This document shows, piece by piece, positions 1-9,163 of a stretch of 64,000 nucleotides of DNA (its first letter is position 1; each line of letters opens with the position of its first letter). Under the pieces are notes generated by a model. That model did not search any database. It was not told the DNA's origin and saw only the letters and a list, made by a program, of their open reading frames with translations. The position numbers and the translations under genes are program-made. Source of the DNA: Gottfriedia luciferensis (GTDB lineage Bacteria > Bacillota > Bacilli > Bacillales > Bacillaceae_G); assembly GCF_001712755.1 (NCBI RefSeq), contig NZ_MDKC01000005.1, positions 62,001 through 126,000 of the forward strand, read 5' to 3'.

Positions 1-449
<449 letters not shown>

Positions 450-473
450 CTAAATTAAGCTAATTAAAATAAA

Positions 474-733
474 AAAAGCGGCATAATCTCTCTATTACAT
501 AGAGACGATTAAACCGCGGTACCACTCTAGTTATTCCAAATAAGGAATCACTTATGCATGAAATCATGCTCTCATCTATCGTTTGAGTTACGTCGAAGCC
601 TACTTATACTATATGTTCGGTTCGAAGCTCAGAAGTCCATTCGACAGGGAGCATGACTTGTTTTCACCATCCACAAGCTCTCTTAACATGCTAAATCTGT
701 GTACTACTCTTCTTCATAGCTTATATATACTTT
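474..733 (-). promoter_or_regulatory. T-box riboswitch, tryptophan-specific, leader of trpS
   Basis: Read on the minus strand, the leader has the distal Stem I segment AGAGAGCTTGTGGATGGTG, then GAATGGACTTCTGAG, whose TGG (complement of 637-639) sits where the specifier codon is expected. Next comes the T-box core AGAGTGGTACCGCGG at about 516-530, and then a terminator hairpin (GCGG...CCGC, about 474-517) ending in a U-run. The T-box core overlaps the terminator 5' arm, as the antiterminator requires. By family knowledge, uncharged tRNA-Trp binds the specifier and the T-box bulge and lets transcription continue into trpS. Confidence 0.95.
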
Positions 734-739
734 CTATAG

Positions 740-768
740 ATAATATCTTAATTATATTCAACTTTCAA
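740..768 (-). promoter_or_regulatory. Sigma-A promoter of the trpS T-box transcript
   Basis: On the minus strand TTGAAA (763-768) and TATTAT (740-745) are separated by 17 bases. Initiation would fall near 733, just before Stem I of the T-box. Confidence 0.7.
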
Positions 769-784
769 GATGTTGATACATCAT

Positions 785-1159
785 TTAGTAAATAATGATA
801 AAACTGAATAAAAAAGAAAGGATAACTAAAGTAATTGAAGCCATAAGTAATGGTTTTGTAATTGAAAATCTATATCTTCTATAGATCATATCCTTTTTAA
901 CAGTAAGTGATTCATCACCAGTCATCTCTGCCATCTGTTGGTCTCTCGTTCCGAAAACTTTACGCATTCCAAAGCGAGTGATATTAAAAAATCCACTTTG
1001 TACGATTAGTAAAAAACCACCTATAACAAATAATGTTAGTCCGATATAGAATATCGTGTTCGTGAAATGAAGGAAAAAGTTTAATGTTCCTTGGGTAAGA
1101 GAAAAGATTGCTGCTAGTACTATCGTAGATAATACGACAATAATATAGTGTTTCGACAT
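785..1159 (-). CDS. DUF3899-type small membrane protein
   Basis: The product has 124 residues. Two hydrophobic helices lie near the N terminus (about 5-25 and 33-54) and one at the C terminus (about 102-122), with a charged loop between them containing FGMRKVFGTRDQQMAEM. That layout, and the position between trpS and the opp genes, match the DUF3899 proteins of bacilli, which have no assigned function. An AGGAGG site lies 12 bases before the ATG, a slightly long spacing. It is transcribed away from opp and towards trpS. The family name is from memory of the pattern. Confidence 0.75.
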   Translation of the reverse strand: MSKHYIIVVLSTIVLAAIFSLTQGTLNFFLHFTNTIFYIGLTLFVIGGFLLIVQSGFFNITRFGMRKVFGTRDQQMAEMTGDESLTVKKDMIYRRYRFSITKPLLMASITLVILSFLFSFIIIY

Positions 1160-1335
1160 TTAATTTGTGATCCTCCTGTTGGAAAGAATTATATCTTGTA
1201 GACTTAATAATGCTATACTATAATAACATTGTAAACAGTTTCAACTAATCGTTACAAAATATTTTTAAATTTTTAGCATTTTTAAGACAATTCTCTTTAT
1301 TTTAACAAATTATTTAATTTTATTTGTCAAAATTG

Positions 1336-1363
1336 TTGTAAAACTCTAATAAAAATGTATAAT
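1336..1363 (+). promoter_or_regulatory. Candidate sigma-A promoter reading towards opp
   Basis: TTGTAA (1336-1341) and a perfect TATAAT (1358-1363) are separated by 16 bases. A weak inverted repeat (TAGAA...TTCTA) follows in the expected leader. It lies about 620 bases before oppB and would give a long leader or precede a lost gene. Confidence 0.5.
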
Positions 1364-1709
1364 AAAATTTGTAGAAAAAAATCGATACTTATCGAAAATT
1401 CTACTATAAAAATTCAGAATTGTATATTAACTTTCTGCATTTTAACCTACATTGCATTAGCATCTTAGGGGGTATACATCATGGATTGTGAGATATGTTA
1501 CGATAAATAAATTTGCTATACAGGAATTGTAAATTTAATTTTTGGATTAGCATTCATTTTTTTACCAAATTTATGAATAAATATCTAAATTAGCTGTTTT
1601 TTATAAGGATCCCAGTTCAACTAATTAGGGAGAAATTGCAAGAAATAATCTGTTTAGAATAATAATTTAGAATTTTCCAGTAAAAAAATATTGACCAAAA
1701 GCGTCATTA

Positions 1710-1724
1710 CGAATACGCTTACAT
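1710..1724 (-). promoter_or_regulatory. Candidate cre site (CcpA)
   Basis: The minus strand reads ATGTAAGCGTATTCG, matching 14 of 15 positions of WTGNAARCGNWWWCA. A TTGACC hexamer lies 13 bases upstream. Such a GC-containing match is less likely by chance in AT-rich sequence, but binding is inferred only. Confidence 0.4.
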
Positions 1725-1986
1725 TGTTGGAAAAAAAAGCTTAAGCAAAAATTTACACCATTTTACATCAAATGAAAAAAAAGGATTAAATGATTAATCC
1801 CATGTTTGAGAATAATATGGACAAGAAGTTAAATCGATCGAAAAAATTAAAGAATTATAATTGGTACTAAAGAGTATGTGGTATAGATCCAATAGGGGAA
1901 AGGTCCAAATGCTCTCATTTTTACAAAAGAATTATCAAAAAATAAAAAAAATAAAATATTTTTTAAATTAATAGGGGGGTGCAGTT

Positions 1987-2913
1987 GTGGGACGTTACGT
2001 GCTACAGAGATTTATTTACATGTTTGTCACACTATTTTTGATTTGTACTGTTACATTTTTCTTAATGAAGTTGTTACCAGGTTCTCCATTAAAAAACCCA
2101 GAGAAATTAACACCTGACCAAAAGCAAATTATTTTTGCTAAATATGGGTTAGATAAGCCAGTTCCTGTACAATATGCAAATTACATGAAAAATCTTGCTA
2201 AAGGTGATTTAGGAGATTCATATAAATACGATAATCGTAAAGTAACTGATATGATCTCGACTCGTATTGGTCCATCAGCTCAATTAGGTGCTCAAGCACT
2301 ATTATTAGGAACATTTATCGGATTAATCTTCGGTATCGTAGCAGCATTAAAAAATAATACTATATGGGACTACGGTTCTACTGTTCTAGCAGTTTTAGGT
2401 ATCTCGATTCCCTCATTCGTATTCGGGGCAATCTTACAGTATTATTTGGCAGTAAAATTACATTGGTTCCCGGTAGCATATTGGGAAAGCTTTAAATACA
2501 CGATTCTACCAACAATTGCATTATCAGTATTCGTTACAGCAACAGTAGCTCGATTCTCAAGAACTGAGTTAATCGAAGTTATGAACTCAGAGTATATCGT
2601 AACAGCAAAAGCAAAAGGTATCTCGCAAGTAGGCGTAATCATTAAGCATGCACTACGAAATGCATTAATTCCAGTAGTTACAATTTTAGGTCCAATGGCT
2701 GTAAACTTAATGACTGGTACATTAGTTATTGAAAATATGTTTGCTGTACCTGGACTAGGTTCTCAATTCGTTAACTCAATTGTAACAAATGACTACTCAG
2801 TAATTATGGGTACAACGATTTTCTATAGTGCATTATTATTAATAGTAATCTTCGTTGTAGATATTTTATACGGTGTAATTGATCCACGTATCCGTTTAGC
2901 AGGAGGTAAATAA
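1987..2913 (+). CDS. oppB: Oligopeptide ABC transporter permease OppB
   Basis: This 308-residue inner-membrane permease has an N-terminal helix (about 9-29) followed by the five-helix BPD_transp_1 core. The EAA-loop, which docks the ATPases, is visible around residues 203-222 (AKAKGISQVGVIIKHALRN). The start is GTG, preceded by AGGGGGG about 8 bases away. It is the first gene of oppBCDF, with only 3 bases before oppC. By family knowledge it forms the translocation channel with OppC for peptides of a few residues. The binding protein OppA is not encoded in this window. Confidence 0.95.
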   Translation: MGRYVLQRFIYMFVTLFLICTVTFFLMKLLPGSPLKNPEKLTPDQKQIIFAKYGLDKPVPVQYANYMKNLAKGDLGDSYKYDNRKVTDMISTRIGPSAQLGAQALLLGTFIGLIFGIVAALKNNTIWDYGSTVLAVLGISIPSFVFGAILQYYLAVKLHWFPVAYWESFKYTILPTIALSVFVTATVARFSRTELIEVMNSEYIVTAKAKGISQVGVIIKHALRNALIPVVTILGPMAVNLMTGTLVIENMFAVPGLGSQFVNSIVTNDYSVIMGTTIFYSALLLIVIFVVDILYGVIDPRIRLAGGK

Positions 2914-2916
2914 ATA

Positions 2917-3939
2917 ATGAACAACAACACAGCTCAAAAAATTTCATCTGATTTATTCCAACCTGCAAACGTAGATTTGAATAATGCAGACAAAATTACA
3001 AGACCTTCGGATTCTTTTTGGAAAGATGCAAGAAGACGTTTTAGAAAAAATAAAGGTGCAATGTTAGGGTTTATTATCCTAGGTATCTTATTATTCTTTA
3101 CATTATTTGGTCCAATGATGAGTGGACACTCATATAAAGACCAAGACTTAAAAAGATCAAAATTACCACCAAAAATTGGTGTATTAGAAAATGTAAAATT
3201 CTTACCATTTGACGGATATGATCAATATGGAAACGATGTATATAAAAACAAAAATATAAAAGAAAACTATTGGTTTGGTACAGATGATTTAGGTCGTGAC
3301 CTTTTCACAAGAACTTGGGCTGGTGCTCGAGTATCAATCTTAATCGGTTTATTAGCAGCAGTAATTGATATGGTAATTGGTGTTACTTTTGGAGGTATTT
3401 CAGGATTCTTTGGCGGTCGAACAGATACAATCATGCAGCGTATTGCCGAAGTCTTAATGGGTGTTCCTTATCTAATCGTAGTAATCCTATTCATATTAGT
3501 ATTTAAAAATCCAGGTATTCTCTCAATTGCTTTAGCGATGGTAATCACAGGTTGGGTAGGTATGTCCCGTATCGTACGTGGTCAAATGCTAAAATTAAAA
3601 AATCAAGAATTCGTATTAGCATCAAGAACTTTAGGTGCAACAAATACTCAATTAATTGGAAAACACTTAATACCAAATATTATGGGTCCGATCATCGTAA
3701 TGATGATGTTCACGATTCCAAGTGCAATCTTCGCTGAAGCGTTCTTAAGCTTCATCGGATTAGGTATTGCACCACCAAAAGCATCATTAGGTTCGTTAGT
3801 AAGTGATGGCTTCAAATCATTACAAACTTTCCCTCATATGATGATTATTCCAGCGGTTGTAATCAGCTTATTAATTTTAAGTTTCAACTTAATTGCTGAC
3901 GGATTACGCGACGCTTTAGATCCAAAAATGAGTAAGTAA
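2917..3939 (+). CDS. oppC: Oligopeptide ABC transporter permease OppC
   Basis: The 340-residue permease has a cytoplasmic N-tail containing FWKDARRRFRKNKGAM, the OppC_N signature, then a helix (about 49-69). An extracytoplasmic segment of about 70 residues follows, then the five-helix core with an EAA-loop near residues 229-250 (ASRTLGATNTQLIGKHLIPN). Its AGGAGGT ribosome site lies within the end of oppB, suggesting translational coupling. It pairs with OppB in the membrane. Confidence 0.95.
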   Translation: MNNNTAQKISSDLFQPANVDLNNADKITRPSDSFWKDARRRFRKNKGAMLGFIILGILLFFTLFGPMMSGHSYKDQDLKRSKLPPKIGVLENVKFLPFDGYDQYGNDVYKNKNIKENYWFGTDDLGRDLFTRTWAGARVSILIGLLAAVIDMVIGVTFGGISGFFGGRTDTIMQRIAEVLMGVPYLIVVILFILVFKNPGILSIALAMVITGWVGMSRIVRGQMLKLKNQEFVLASRTLGATNTQLIGKHLIPNIMGPIIVMMMFTIPSAIFAEAFLSFIGLGIAPPKASLGSLVSDGFKSLQTFPHMMIIPAVVISLLILSFNLIADGLRDALDPKMSK

Positions 3940-3959
3940 TTTTGAAGGGAGAATGAACT

Positions 3960-5009
3960 ATGAGTAAATTATTAGAAGTAAAAGATCTGTGTGTCTCCTT
4001 TTATACTCATGCTGGTGAAGTTCAAGCAGTACGCGGAGTTTCATTTGATCTTAAAAAAGGTGAGACATTAGCAATTGTAGGTGAATCTGGTTCAGGTAAA
4101 TCAGTTACATCTAAAGCATTAATGGGGTTAATACCAAACCCTCCAGGTAAAATTAAGAGCGGTGAAATCTTATTCGATGGAAAAGATTTAGCTAAATTAA
4201 GCGATAAAGAAATGCAAAATATTCGTGGAAAAGAAATCTCAATGATTTTCCAAGATCCTATGACTTCTTTAAATCCAGTATTAACAATTGGATATCAAAT
4301 AACAGAAGGTCTAATAAAGCATCAAAAAATGAGTAAAACTGAGGCAAAGAAAATTGCTTTAGAATTAATCAATCTTGTAGGAATTCCAAATGCTGAAGAT
4401 CGTTTTAAACAATATCCACACCAATTCTCTGGCGGTATGAGACAACGTGTTGTTATTGCAATGGCGTTAGCATGTAATCCAAAATTATTAATCGCCGATG
4501 AGCCAACAACAGCTCTTGACGTTACAATTCAAGCTCAGATTCTTGAGTTAATGAAAGAAATTCAAAGAAAAACTGATTCAGCAATTATCTTTATTACACA
4601 TGATTTAGGTGTAGTTGCGAATGTTGCGGATAAAGTTGCAGTTATGTATGCAGGTAGAGTAGTTGAAATGGGAACTGTAGACGATATTTTCTACAATCCA
4701 AAACATCCTTACACTTGGGGACTTTTAGCTTCAATGCCAGACTTAGATAATGAACAAGGAGCAGAATTAGTAGCAATTCCTGGTACACCACCAGATCTAT
4801 TAAATCCTCCAAAAGGTGATGCGTTTGCACCACGTAATCCAAATGCTTTAAAAATTGACTATGAAATGGAACCTCCTATGTTTAAAGTGTCTGATACACA
4901 CTACGCTGCAACATGGCTATTACATGAGGATGCTCCAAAAGTTGAACCACCTGAAGCCGTTAAGAAGCGTATTCAACGAATGAAGGAAGGTGAAGTAAAT
5001 GTCAAATAA
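3960..5009 (+). CDS. oppD: Oligopeptide ABC transporter ATP-binding protein OppD
   Basis: This 349-residue ATPase has Walker A GESGSGKS (residues 41-48), Q-loop IFQDPMTSLNP, ABC signature FSGGMRQRV, Walker B LLIADEPTTALDV and switch ITHDLG. The C-terminal oligopeptide/dipeptide extension (HPYTWGLLASMP) is typical of OppD/DppD. It powers import together with OppF. A GAAGGGAG site precedes the ATG. The last 11 bases overlap oppF. Confidence 0.96.
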   Translation: MSKLLEVKDLCVSFYTHAGEVQAVRGVSFDLKKGETLAIVGESGSGKSVTSKALMGLIPNPPGKIKSGEILFDGKDLAKLSDKEMQNIRGKEISMIFQDPMTSLNPVLTIGYQITEGLIKHQKMSKTEAKKIALELINLVGIPNAEDRFKQYPHQFSGGMRQRVVIAMALACNPKLLIADEPTTALDVTIQAQILELMKEIQRKTDSAIIFITHDLGVVANVADKVAVMYAGRVVEMGTVDDIFYNPKHPYTWGLLASMPDLDNEQGAELVAIPGTPPDLLNPPKGDAFAPRNPNALKIDYEMEPPMFKVSDTHYAATWLLHEDAPKVEPPEAVKKRIQRMKEGEVNVK

Positions 5010-5934
5010 TGCAGAAAAATTAGTTGAAGTTAAAAATCTAAAACAATACTTTAATACAGGTAAAACAACAGTTAAAGCAATCGATGATGTTACATTTGAC
5101 ATTTTCCGTGGAGAAACTTTCGGTTTAGTAGGTGAATCAGGTTCTGGTAAATCTACAACTGGACGTTCAATCATTCGATTATATGATGCGACTGATGGAC
5201 AAGTAATTTTTGATGGTGAAGATGTACATGGTAAGAAAAGTCGTAAAGAGCTAAAGCAGTTTAACCGTCGTATGCAAATGATTTTCCAAGATCCATACGC
5301 TTCATTAAACCCGCGTATGAAAGTTGCAGACATCATTGCAGAAGGTATTGATATTCATGGATTAGCTCGTAACAAAGAAGAGCGAATGAAAATGGTTTAT
5401 GACTTACTTGAAACAGTAGGTTTAAATAAAGAACACGCTAACCGTTTCCCACATGAATTCTCAGGTGGACAACGTCAACGTATCGGTATTGCAAGAGCAC
5501 TTGCTGTACAACCAGAATTTATTATCGCCGATGAGCCAATCTCTGCTCTAGACGTGTCAATTCAAGCTCAGGTTGTAAACTTAATGAGAAAGCTTCAAAA
5601 GGAAAAAGGTTTAACATATCTATTTATCGCCCATGATTTATCAATGGTTAAGTACATTAGTGACCGTATCGGTGTAATGTACCATGGTAAAATTGTTGAA
5701 CTTGCAGATAGTAATGAATTATATGATTACCCGATGCATCCTTACACAAAATCATTATTATCAGCAATTCCGCTTCCAGATCCTGTTTATGAGCGCAATC
5801 GTAAACGTATCGTTTATGATCCAAAACAACACGATTATTCAAACGAGGAACCAAAATTACGTGAAGTTCGTCCTGGACATTTCGTACTTTGCTCTGAAGC
5901 AGAATTTAAAAATTATCAACAAATGTATAAATAA
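4999..5934 (+). CDS. oppF: Oligopeptide ABC transporter ATP-binding protein OppF
   Basis: This 311-residue ATPase has Walker A GESGSGKST, signature FSGGQRQRIGIARAL, Walker B FIIADEPISALDV and switch IAHDLSMV. A C-terminal HPYTKSLLSAIP segment fits OppF. The ATG lies inside the oppD tail behind AAGGAAGGTG, an overlap typical of stoichiometric subunits. It is the last gene of the operon, followed at once by a strong terminator. Confidence 0.96.
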   Translation: MSNNAEKLVEVKNLKQYFNTGKTTVKAIDDVTFDIFRGETFGLVGESGSGKSTTGRSIIRLYDATDGQVIFDGEDVHGKKSRKELKQFNRRMQMIFQDPYASLNPRMKVADIIAEGIDIHGLARNKEERMKMVYDLLETVGLNKEHANRFPHEFSGGQRQRIGIARALAVQPEFIIADEPISALDVSIQAQVVNLMRKLQKEKGLTYLFIAHDLSMVKYISDRIGVMYHGKIVELADSNELYDYPMHPYTKSLLSAIPLPDPVYERNRKRIVYDPKQHDYSNEEPKLREVRPGHFVLCSEAEFKNYQQMYK

Positions 5935-5940
5935 TAAATC

Positions 5941-5972
5941 AATCCTAGTGAGTTTATCGCTAGGATTTTTTT
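5941..5972 (+). terminator. Terminator of the opp operon
   Basis: The inverted repeat AATCCTAG / CTAGGATT is followed by a run of T, six bases after the oppF stop codon. Confidence 0.9.
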
Positions 5973-6042
5973 ATTGGATTAGGTAGAAAAACAAAAGATG
6001 ATGGGTTCCTGGGTAATTAGAAAATCAAAAAGATGGAAATAG

Positions 6043-6545
6043 GTTTTTCATAAGAAGTCCATGAGTAAGTAAAAGAGCAAAAAGAAGTAAATTGGTTCCT
6101 CTTGAGAAGTTCATGAGTAAGTAAAACAGGAAAAAAAAGCAAATGGTTACTCATGAGGGGTTCATGAGTAAGTAAAACAGGAAAAAAAAGCAAAATGGTC
6201 CTTCATGAGAGGTTCATGAGGAAGTAAAACAAGAAAAAAAGCAAAATGGTTACTCATGAGAGGTTCATGAGGAAGTAAAACAGGAAAAAAAAGCAAAATG
6301 GTTACTCATGAGGGGTTCATGAGTAAGTAAAACAGGAAAAAAAGCAAATTGGTTACTTAAGAGGGGTTCATGAGGAAGTAAAAGAGGAAAAAAAAGCAAA
6401 ATGGTTACTCATAAGAGGTTCATGAGGAAGTAAAACAGCGAAAAAAAGCAAAATGATTCCTCATGAGGGATCCATGAGGAAGTAAAACAGCGAAAAAAAG
6501 CAAAATGGTTACTCATGAGAGGTTCATGAGGAAGTAGAAATACAA
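6043..6545. repeat. Tandem array 1: about ten 51-52 bp units
   Basis: The marker TCATGAGKAAGTAAAACAG recurs with its C at 6060, 6112, 6163, 6215, 6266, 6318, 6369, 6421, 6473 and 6525, a period of 51 or 52. Each unit has an inverted repeat ACTCATGA-GAGG-TTCATGAG, AAGTAAAACAG, then a variable A-rich part (about GAAAAAAAAGCAAAATGGTT). End units are degenerate. No ORF spans the array. A second array at 23.4 kb has the same core and period. It sits directly after the opp terminator. Confidence 0.95.
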
Positions 6546-6664
6546 AAATAAGAAAAAACGTTTCTCAAAAAAGTTCAAGGGGATGTGAAAAAACAGAAGC
6601 CGAAAATATCTTACCCATTAAACATTCATACAAGTTAAGGGAAAATTAAGGTGGAGGTTTTATA

Positions 6665-6724
6665 ATGAAAAGTGTAGATAAGGCTAGGTATAATAATGGT
6701 AGGACAAGCTTAGAAGAAAATTAA
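6665..6724 (+). CDS. Possible 19-residue peptide
   Basis: A short frame, MKSVDKARYNNGRTSLEEN, has a near-perfect GGTGGAGG ribosome site ending 7 bases before its ATG. It lies alone between tandem array 1 and the next terminator. The peptide is polar and matches no family I know. The good ribosome site is the only argument for it; it may equally be the 5' remnant of a longer lost gene. Confidence 0.25.
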   Translation: MKSVDKARYNNGRTSLEEN

Positions 6725-6853
6725 TCTAGAGTGACAATGATAACCAAATTTTGAATTCAAAGCCCCTGAATTTAATATTTCAAAGTACTGTACCAAAGGC
6801 GAACTAGGGACCTTAATCAATTCTACATTAGTTATACACTAAACCTTATCAAG

Positions 6854-6888
6854 GCAAAAAAAAGAAAGGGCCTTTGCCCTTTTTTTAA
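6854..6888 (-). terminator. Terminator of the 67-residue membrane protein gene
   Basis: AAAGGGC-CTTT-GCCCTTT forms a short perfect stem with an A-run on one side and a T-run on the other. It can end minus-strand transcription from 7111. Confidence 0.8.
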
Positions 6889-6907
6889 TCGAAATTTCTG
6901 ACTGTTT

Positions 6908-7111
6908 TTAATAAGTTTTTTTACGGAACTTACCTTGGCCACCAACTTGTTTGAAGTTTGCAGACATTCTGTCAGACATATCAACAAATTGACTTTTTTT
7001 ACTTCTACCAAATATTTTTTCGCCAATCGCGTTTGTAAACACACCATTAAGTGCAGTAATTCCAATTACTAATACTGCAACAATCAATAGATCAGTTATG
7101 TAAGCTGCCAT
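6908..7111 (-). CDS. Small single-helix membrane protein, unknown function
   Basis: The 67-residue product MAAYITDLLIVAVLVIGITA... has one transmembrane helix (about 7-27) followed by a basic, polar tail (RSKKSQFVDMSDRM, KFRKKTY). A CTAGGAGG site lies 8 bases before the ATG and a terminator lies 20 bases after the stop, so it looks like a genuine monocistronic gene. A weak cre-like sequence (about 7130-7144, 13 of 15 positions) sits in its leader. I recognise no family. Confidence 0.7.
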   Translation of the reverse strand: MAAYITDLLIVAVLVIGITALNGVFTNAIGEKIFGRSKKSQFVDMSDRMSANFKQVGGQGKFRKKTY

Positions 7112-7638
7112 AAGATTAGCCTCCTAGGAATGTAAGCGTTACTATTATTGTATTAAAAATTTAGTGAAATAGAAAGAATAAATAAGCTTTTTCCGAATAA
7201 TTATTTTTGGGTCTTTTATAGAGCAATCTGGCTTTTAGTATTGTAATTTATAAGACTAAAGTTGTGTGAAACGAAAGGGGTACTTGACTACTTTGGGAAA
7301 TGCTGTTCGTTGGTAAGTGACTGCAAAATCGGTTGAAACTTGGAAGCAGGTTTTATTTACGGATAGTGAGGTTTAAGGCGTGAAAAGCAGCATTCACATA
7401 CGAAAAATGTATAAAAAAATTAGCCAATATTTTACTTGTAAATTTACTGAAAATTGTACACCTTTTGTATAGGTTTTTTTAAATTTTTTTACAAATTTGT
7501 ATATATTTATTTTGCGCAATACTGTATAATGTGAACATATGGTGGTAGATTAAACTAATTATAATTAACCAATTCTTATAAATTAATACACATAACTATA
7601 TTACTTTTATTTAAAAGAGTAGTTAGGGGGAGAGCAAA
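7112..7638. other. 527-bp intergenic region upstream of spx
   Basis: The region separates the divergent 67-residue membrane protein gene from spx. A TATAAT at 7525-7530 is the best promoter element towards spx; its -35 match is poor. No ORF or structured RNA is evident in the rest. Confidence 0.5.
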
Positions 7639-8037
7639 ATGGTAATTTTGTATAATTCACCAAGTTGTACGTCTTGTCGAAAAGCAAAAATGTGGCTAGA
7701 AGATAATAATATTCCTTATAAAGAAAGAAATATTTTTTCAGAACCATTATCAATTAATGAGATTAAACAAATTTTACGTATGACTGAAAGTGGTACTGAT
7801 GAAATTATATCAACAAGATCAAAAATTTTCCAAGAATTAAATGTAGACTTAGAAAGTCTTCCTTTACAAGACTTATATGAAATCATTCAGAAATATCCTG
7901 GTTTACTTAGAAGACCGATTATTATTGATGAGAAACGTTTACAAGTTGGTTATAATGAAGATGAAATTAGAAGATTTTTACCACGTTCTGTTCGCACATA
8001 TCAATTACGTGAAGCGCAACGTTTAGTAAATGAGTAA
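7639..8037 (+). CDS. spx: Transcriptional regulator Spx
   Basis: This 132-residue ArsC-fold protein, close to the 131 of Bacillus subtilis Spx, has the redox switch CTSC at residues 10-13 and the segments [13 protein letters not shown] and [17 protein letters not shown]. Spx binds the RNA polymerase alpha C-terminal domain and redirects transcription under disulfide stress. It is degraded by ClpXP with the adaptor SpxH, which is also in this window (14961-15833). An AGGGGGAG site precedes the ATG. It is monocistronic, with a terminator downstream. Confidence 0.96.
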   Translation: MVILYNSPSCTSCRKAKMWLEDNNIPYKERNIFSEPLSINEIKQILRMTESGTDEIISTRSKIFQELNVDLESLPLQDLYEIIQKYPGLLRRPIIIDEKRLQVGYNEDEIRRFLPRSVRTYQLREAQRLVNE

Positions 8038-8121
8038 ATCTACGTTTTGAATTGTGAAAAAAATTACAATTCTTGATTAAGATTCTCAATCATATTGAAC
8101 AAATACTTATTCATATTATAT

Positions 8122-8168
8122 AAAAAGCTGTAAAAAGTTAAATGCATACTTTTTACAGCTTTTTTTTA
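8122..8168. terminator. Bidirectional terminator between spx and terC
   Basis: The long perfect stem AGCTGTAAAAAGT / ACTTTTTACAGCT carries an A-run at 5' and a T-run at 3', so it can serve both converging genes. Confidence 0.9.
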
Positions 8169-8172
8169 ACAA

Positions 8173-8847
8173 TTAGGATGTTCGCTTACGGTATCGAATA
8201 TTATTAAAATAGTAACCTATAACAATGGTGAAAATTATACAAGATGAACCGACAATTAATTCCATATCGTTCCGCCCGTTTATATATTGACTGATAAATG
8301 GCTCGTCTATTAACATTTTGCTAGCTGTTATTGAAAGTACAGAAGCCCCTACAAAACTCAATATTGGATATCTTTCTAAAAACCATAAAACGATTTTACT
8401 TCCCCAAATAATAATTGGAATTGAGATGGAAAGGCCTAAAATGACTAATGATGGCTTTCCGTTTGATGCCCCAGCTATTGCTAATACGTTATCAATCCCC
8501 ATAACTAAATCAGCAAACACAATTGTACGAATTGCATGGAAAACTGTGTAGTTCTCCTTTATAGAAGGGTTGTCATCCTCCTGAATAATTAATTTGCAAG
8601 CTATGTACAAAAGTAATATTCCGCCAATTAAATGCAAGAATGGGACTTTAAGGACGAAAATTGCACCTATTGTTAGGATAATCCGTAAAACAATTGCGGT
8701 AATACTACCGAAAATGATCGCTATGTTACGTTGCTTATATGGTAATTTTCTACATGCTAATGCAATGACAATAGCATTATCTCCACCTAAAACAATGTCT
8801 ATAATTACAATCATTAAAAAGGACCATATATAATGAAGATCTATCAT
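8173..8847 (-). CDS. TerC-family membrane protein (YjbE-like)
   Basis: Starting at MIDLHYIWSF gives 224 residues, close to YjbE. This ATG has a GAGAGGTG site, whereas the longer in-frame extension to 8958 has none. About seven transmembrane helices are visible, with the TerC signatures IDIVLGGDNAIVIALA near the N terminus and ADLVMGIDNVLAIAGAS in the middle; their acidic residues bind the metal. The family is linked to manganese export or loading of secreted enzymes. The position between spx and mecA matches yjbE. Confidence 0.92.
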   Translation of the reverse strand: MIDLHYIWSFLMIVIIDIVLGGDNAIVIALACRKLPYKQRNIAIIFGSITAIVLRIILTIGAIFVLKVPFLHLIGGILLLYIACKLIIQEDDNPSIKENYTVFHAIRTIVFADLVMGIDNVLAIAGASNGKPSLVILGLSISIPIIIWGSKIVLWFLERYPILSFVGASVLSITASKMLIDEPFISQYINGRNDMELIVGSSCIIFTIVIGYYFNNIRYRKRTS

Positions 8848-9163
8848 GAATTCACCTCTCTTATTAAAAGCTTTAAATGATTGTCCTAATATTAATAGGT
8901 ATATGATGATTTTTAAAAAATAGGTGAATTTTATTTCCAAAATTTTAAATTGTATCATAAAATATAATTGTAGTTACTATTCGCATTTAATAAATTTTCA
9001 TGGTAAGATAGATAAAAATTTACTTATTATAGCTAAATTTTTAAGAGTATTTTTCTAATTTACTATTTCAGAATTTTATATTTAACATAAATTTCTTTTA
9101 CTTTATTTATTCTATTTCGTCTAACGCAATTACTTGTTGTTCATTAAAGGAGGGGGAAAACAA
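8848..9163. other. 316-bp divergent intergenic region terC / mecA
   Basis: This AT-rich stretch must hold the promoters for both divergent genes, but I see no convincing -35/-10 pair and no structured element. Confidence 0.4.

Larger units (their letters stand above)
1160..1986. other. 827-bp intergenic region before oppB; no oppA
   Basis: There is no credible ORF here. The stretch holds a sigma-A promoter (1336-1363), a catabolite-responsive-element candidate (1710-1724) and, just before oppB, a strong AGGGGGG ribosome site. A nine-codon frame with a GGGGG-type site near 1481 is too short to call. I see no OppA lipobox, so the usual oppA position is either empty or eroded beyond recognition. 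Confidence 0.7.

Noticed and set aside
6043-6545. Array 1 as a CRISPR locus
   Set aside because: The intervening parts are near-identical copies, not unique spacers, and no cas genes lie nearby.
7130-7144. cre site upstream of the 67-residue membrane protein
   Set aside because: Only 13 of 15 positions match, and the mismatches fall in the conserved right half.
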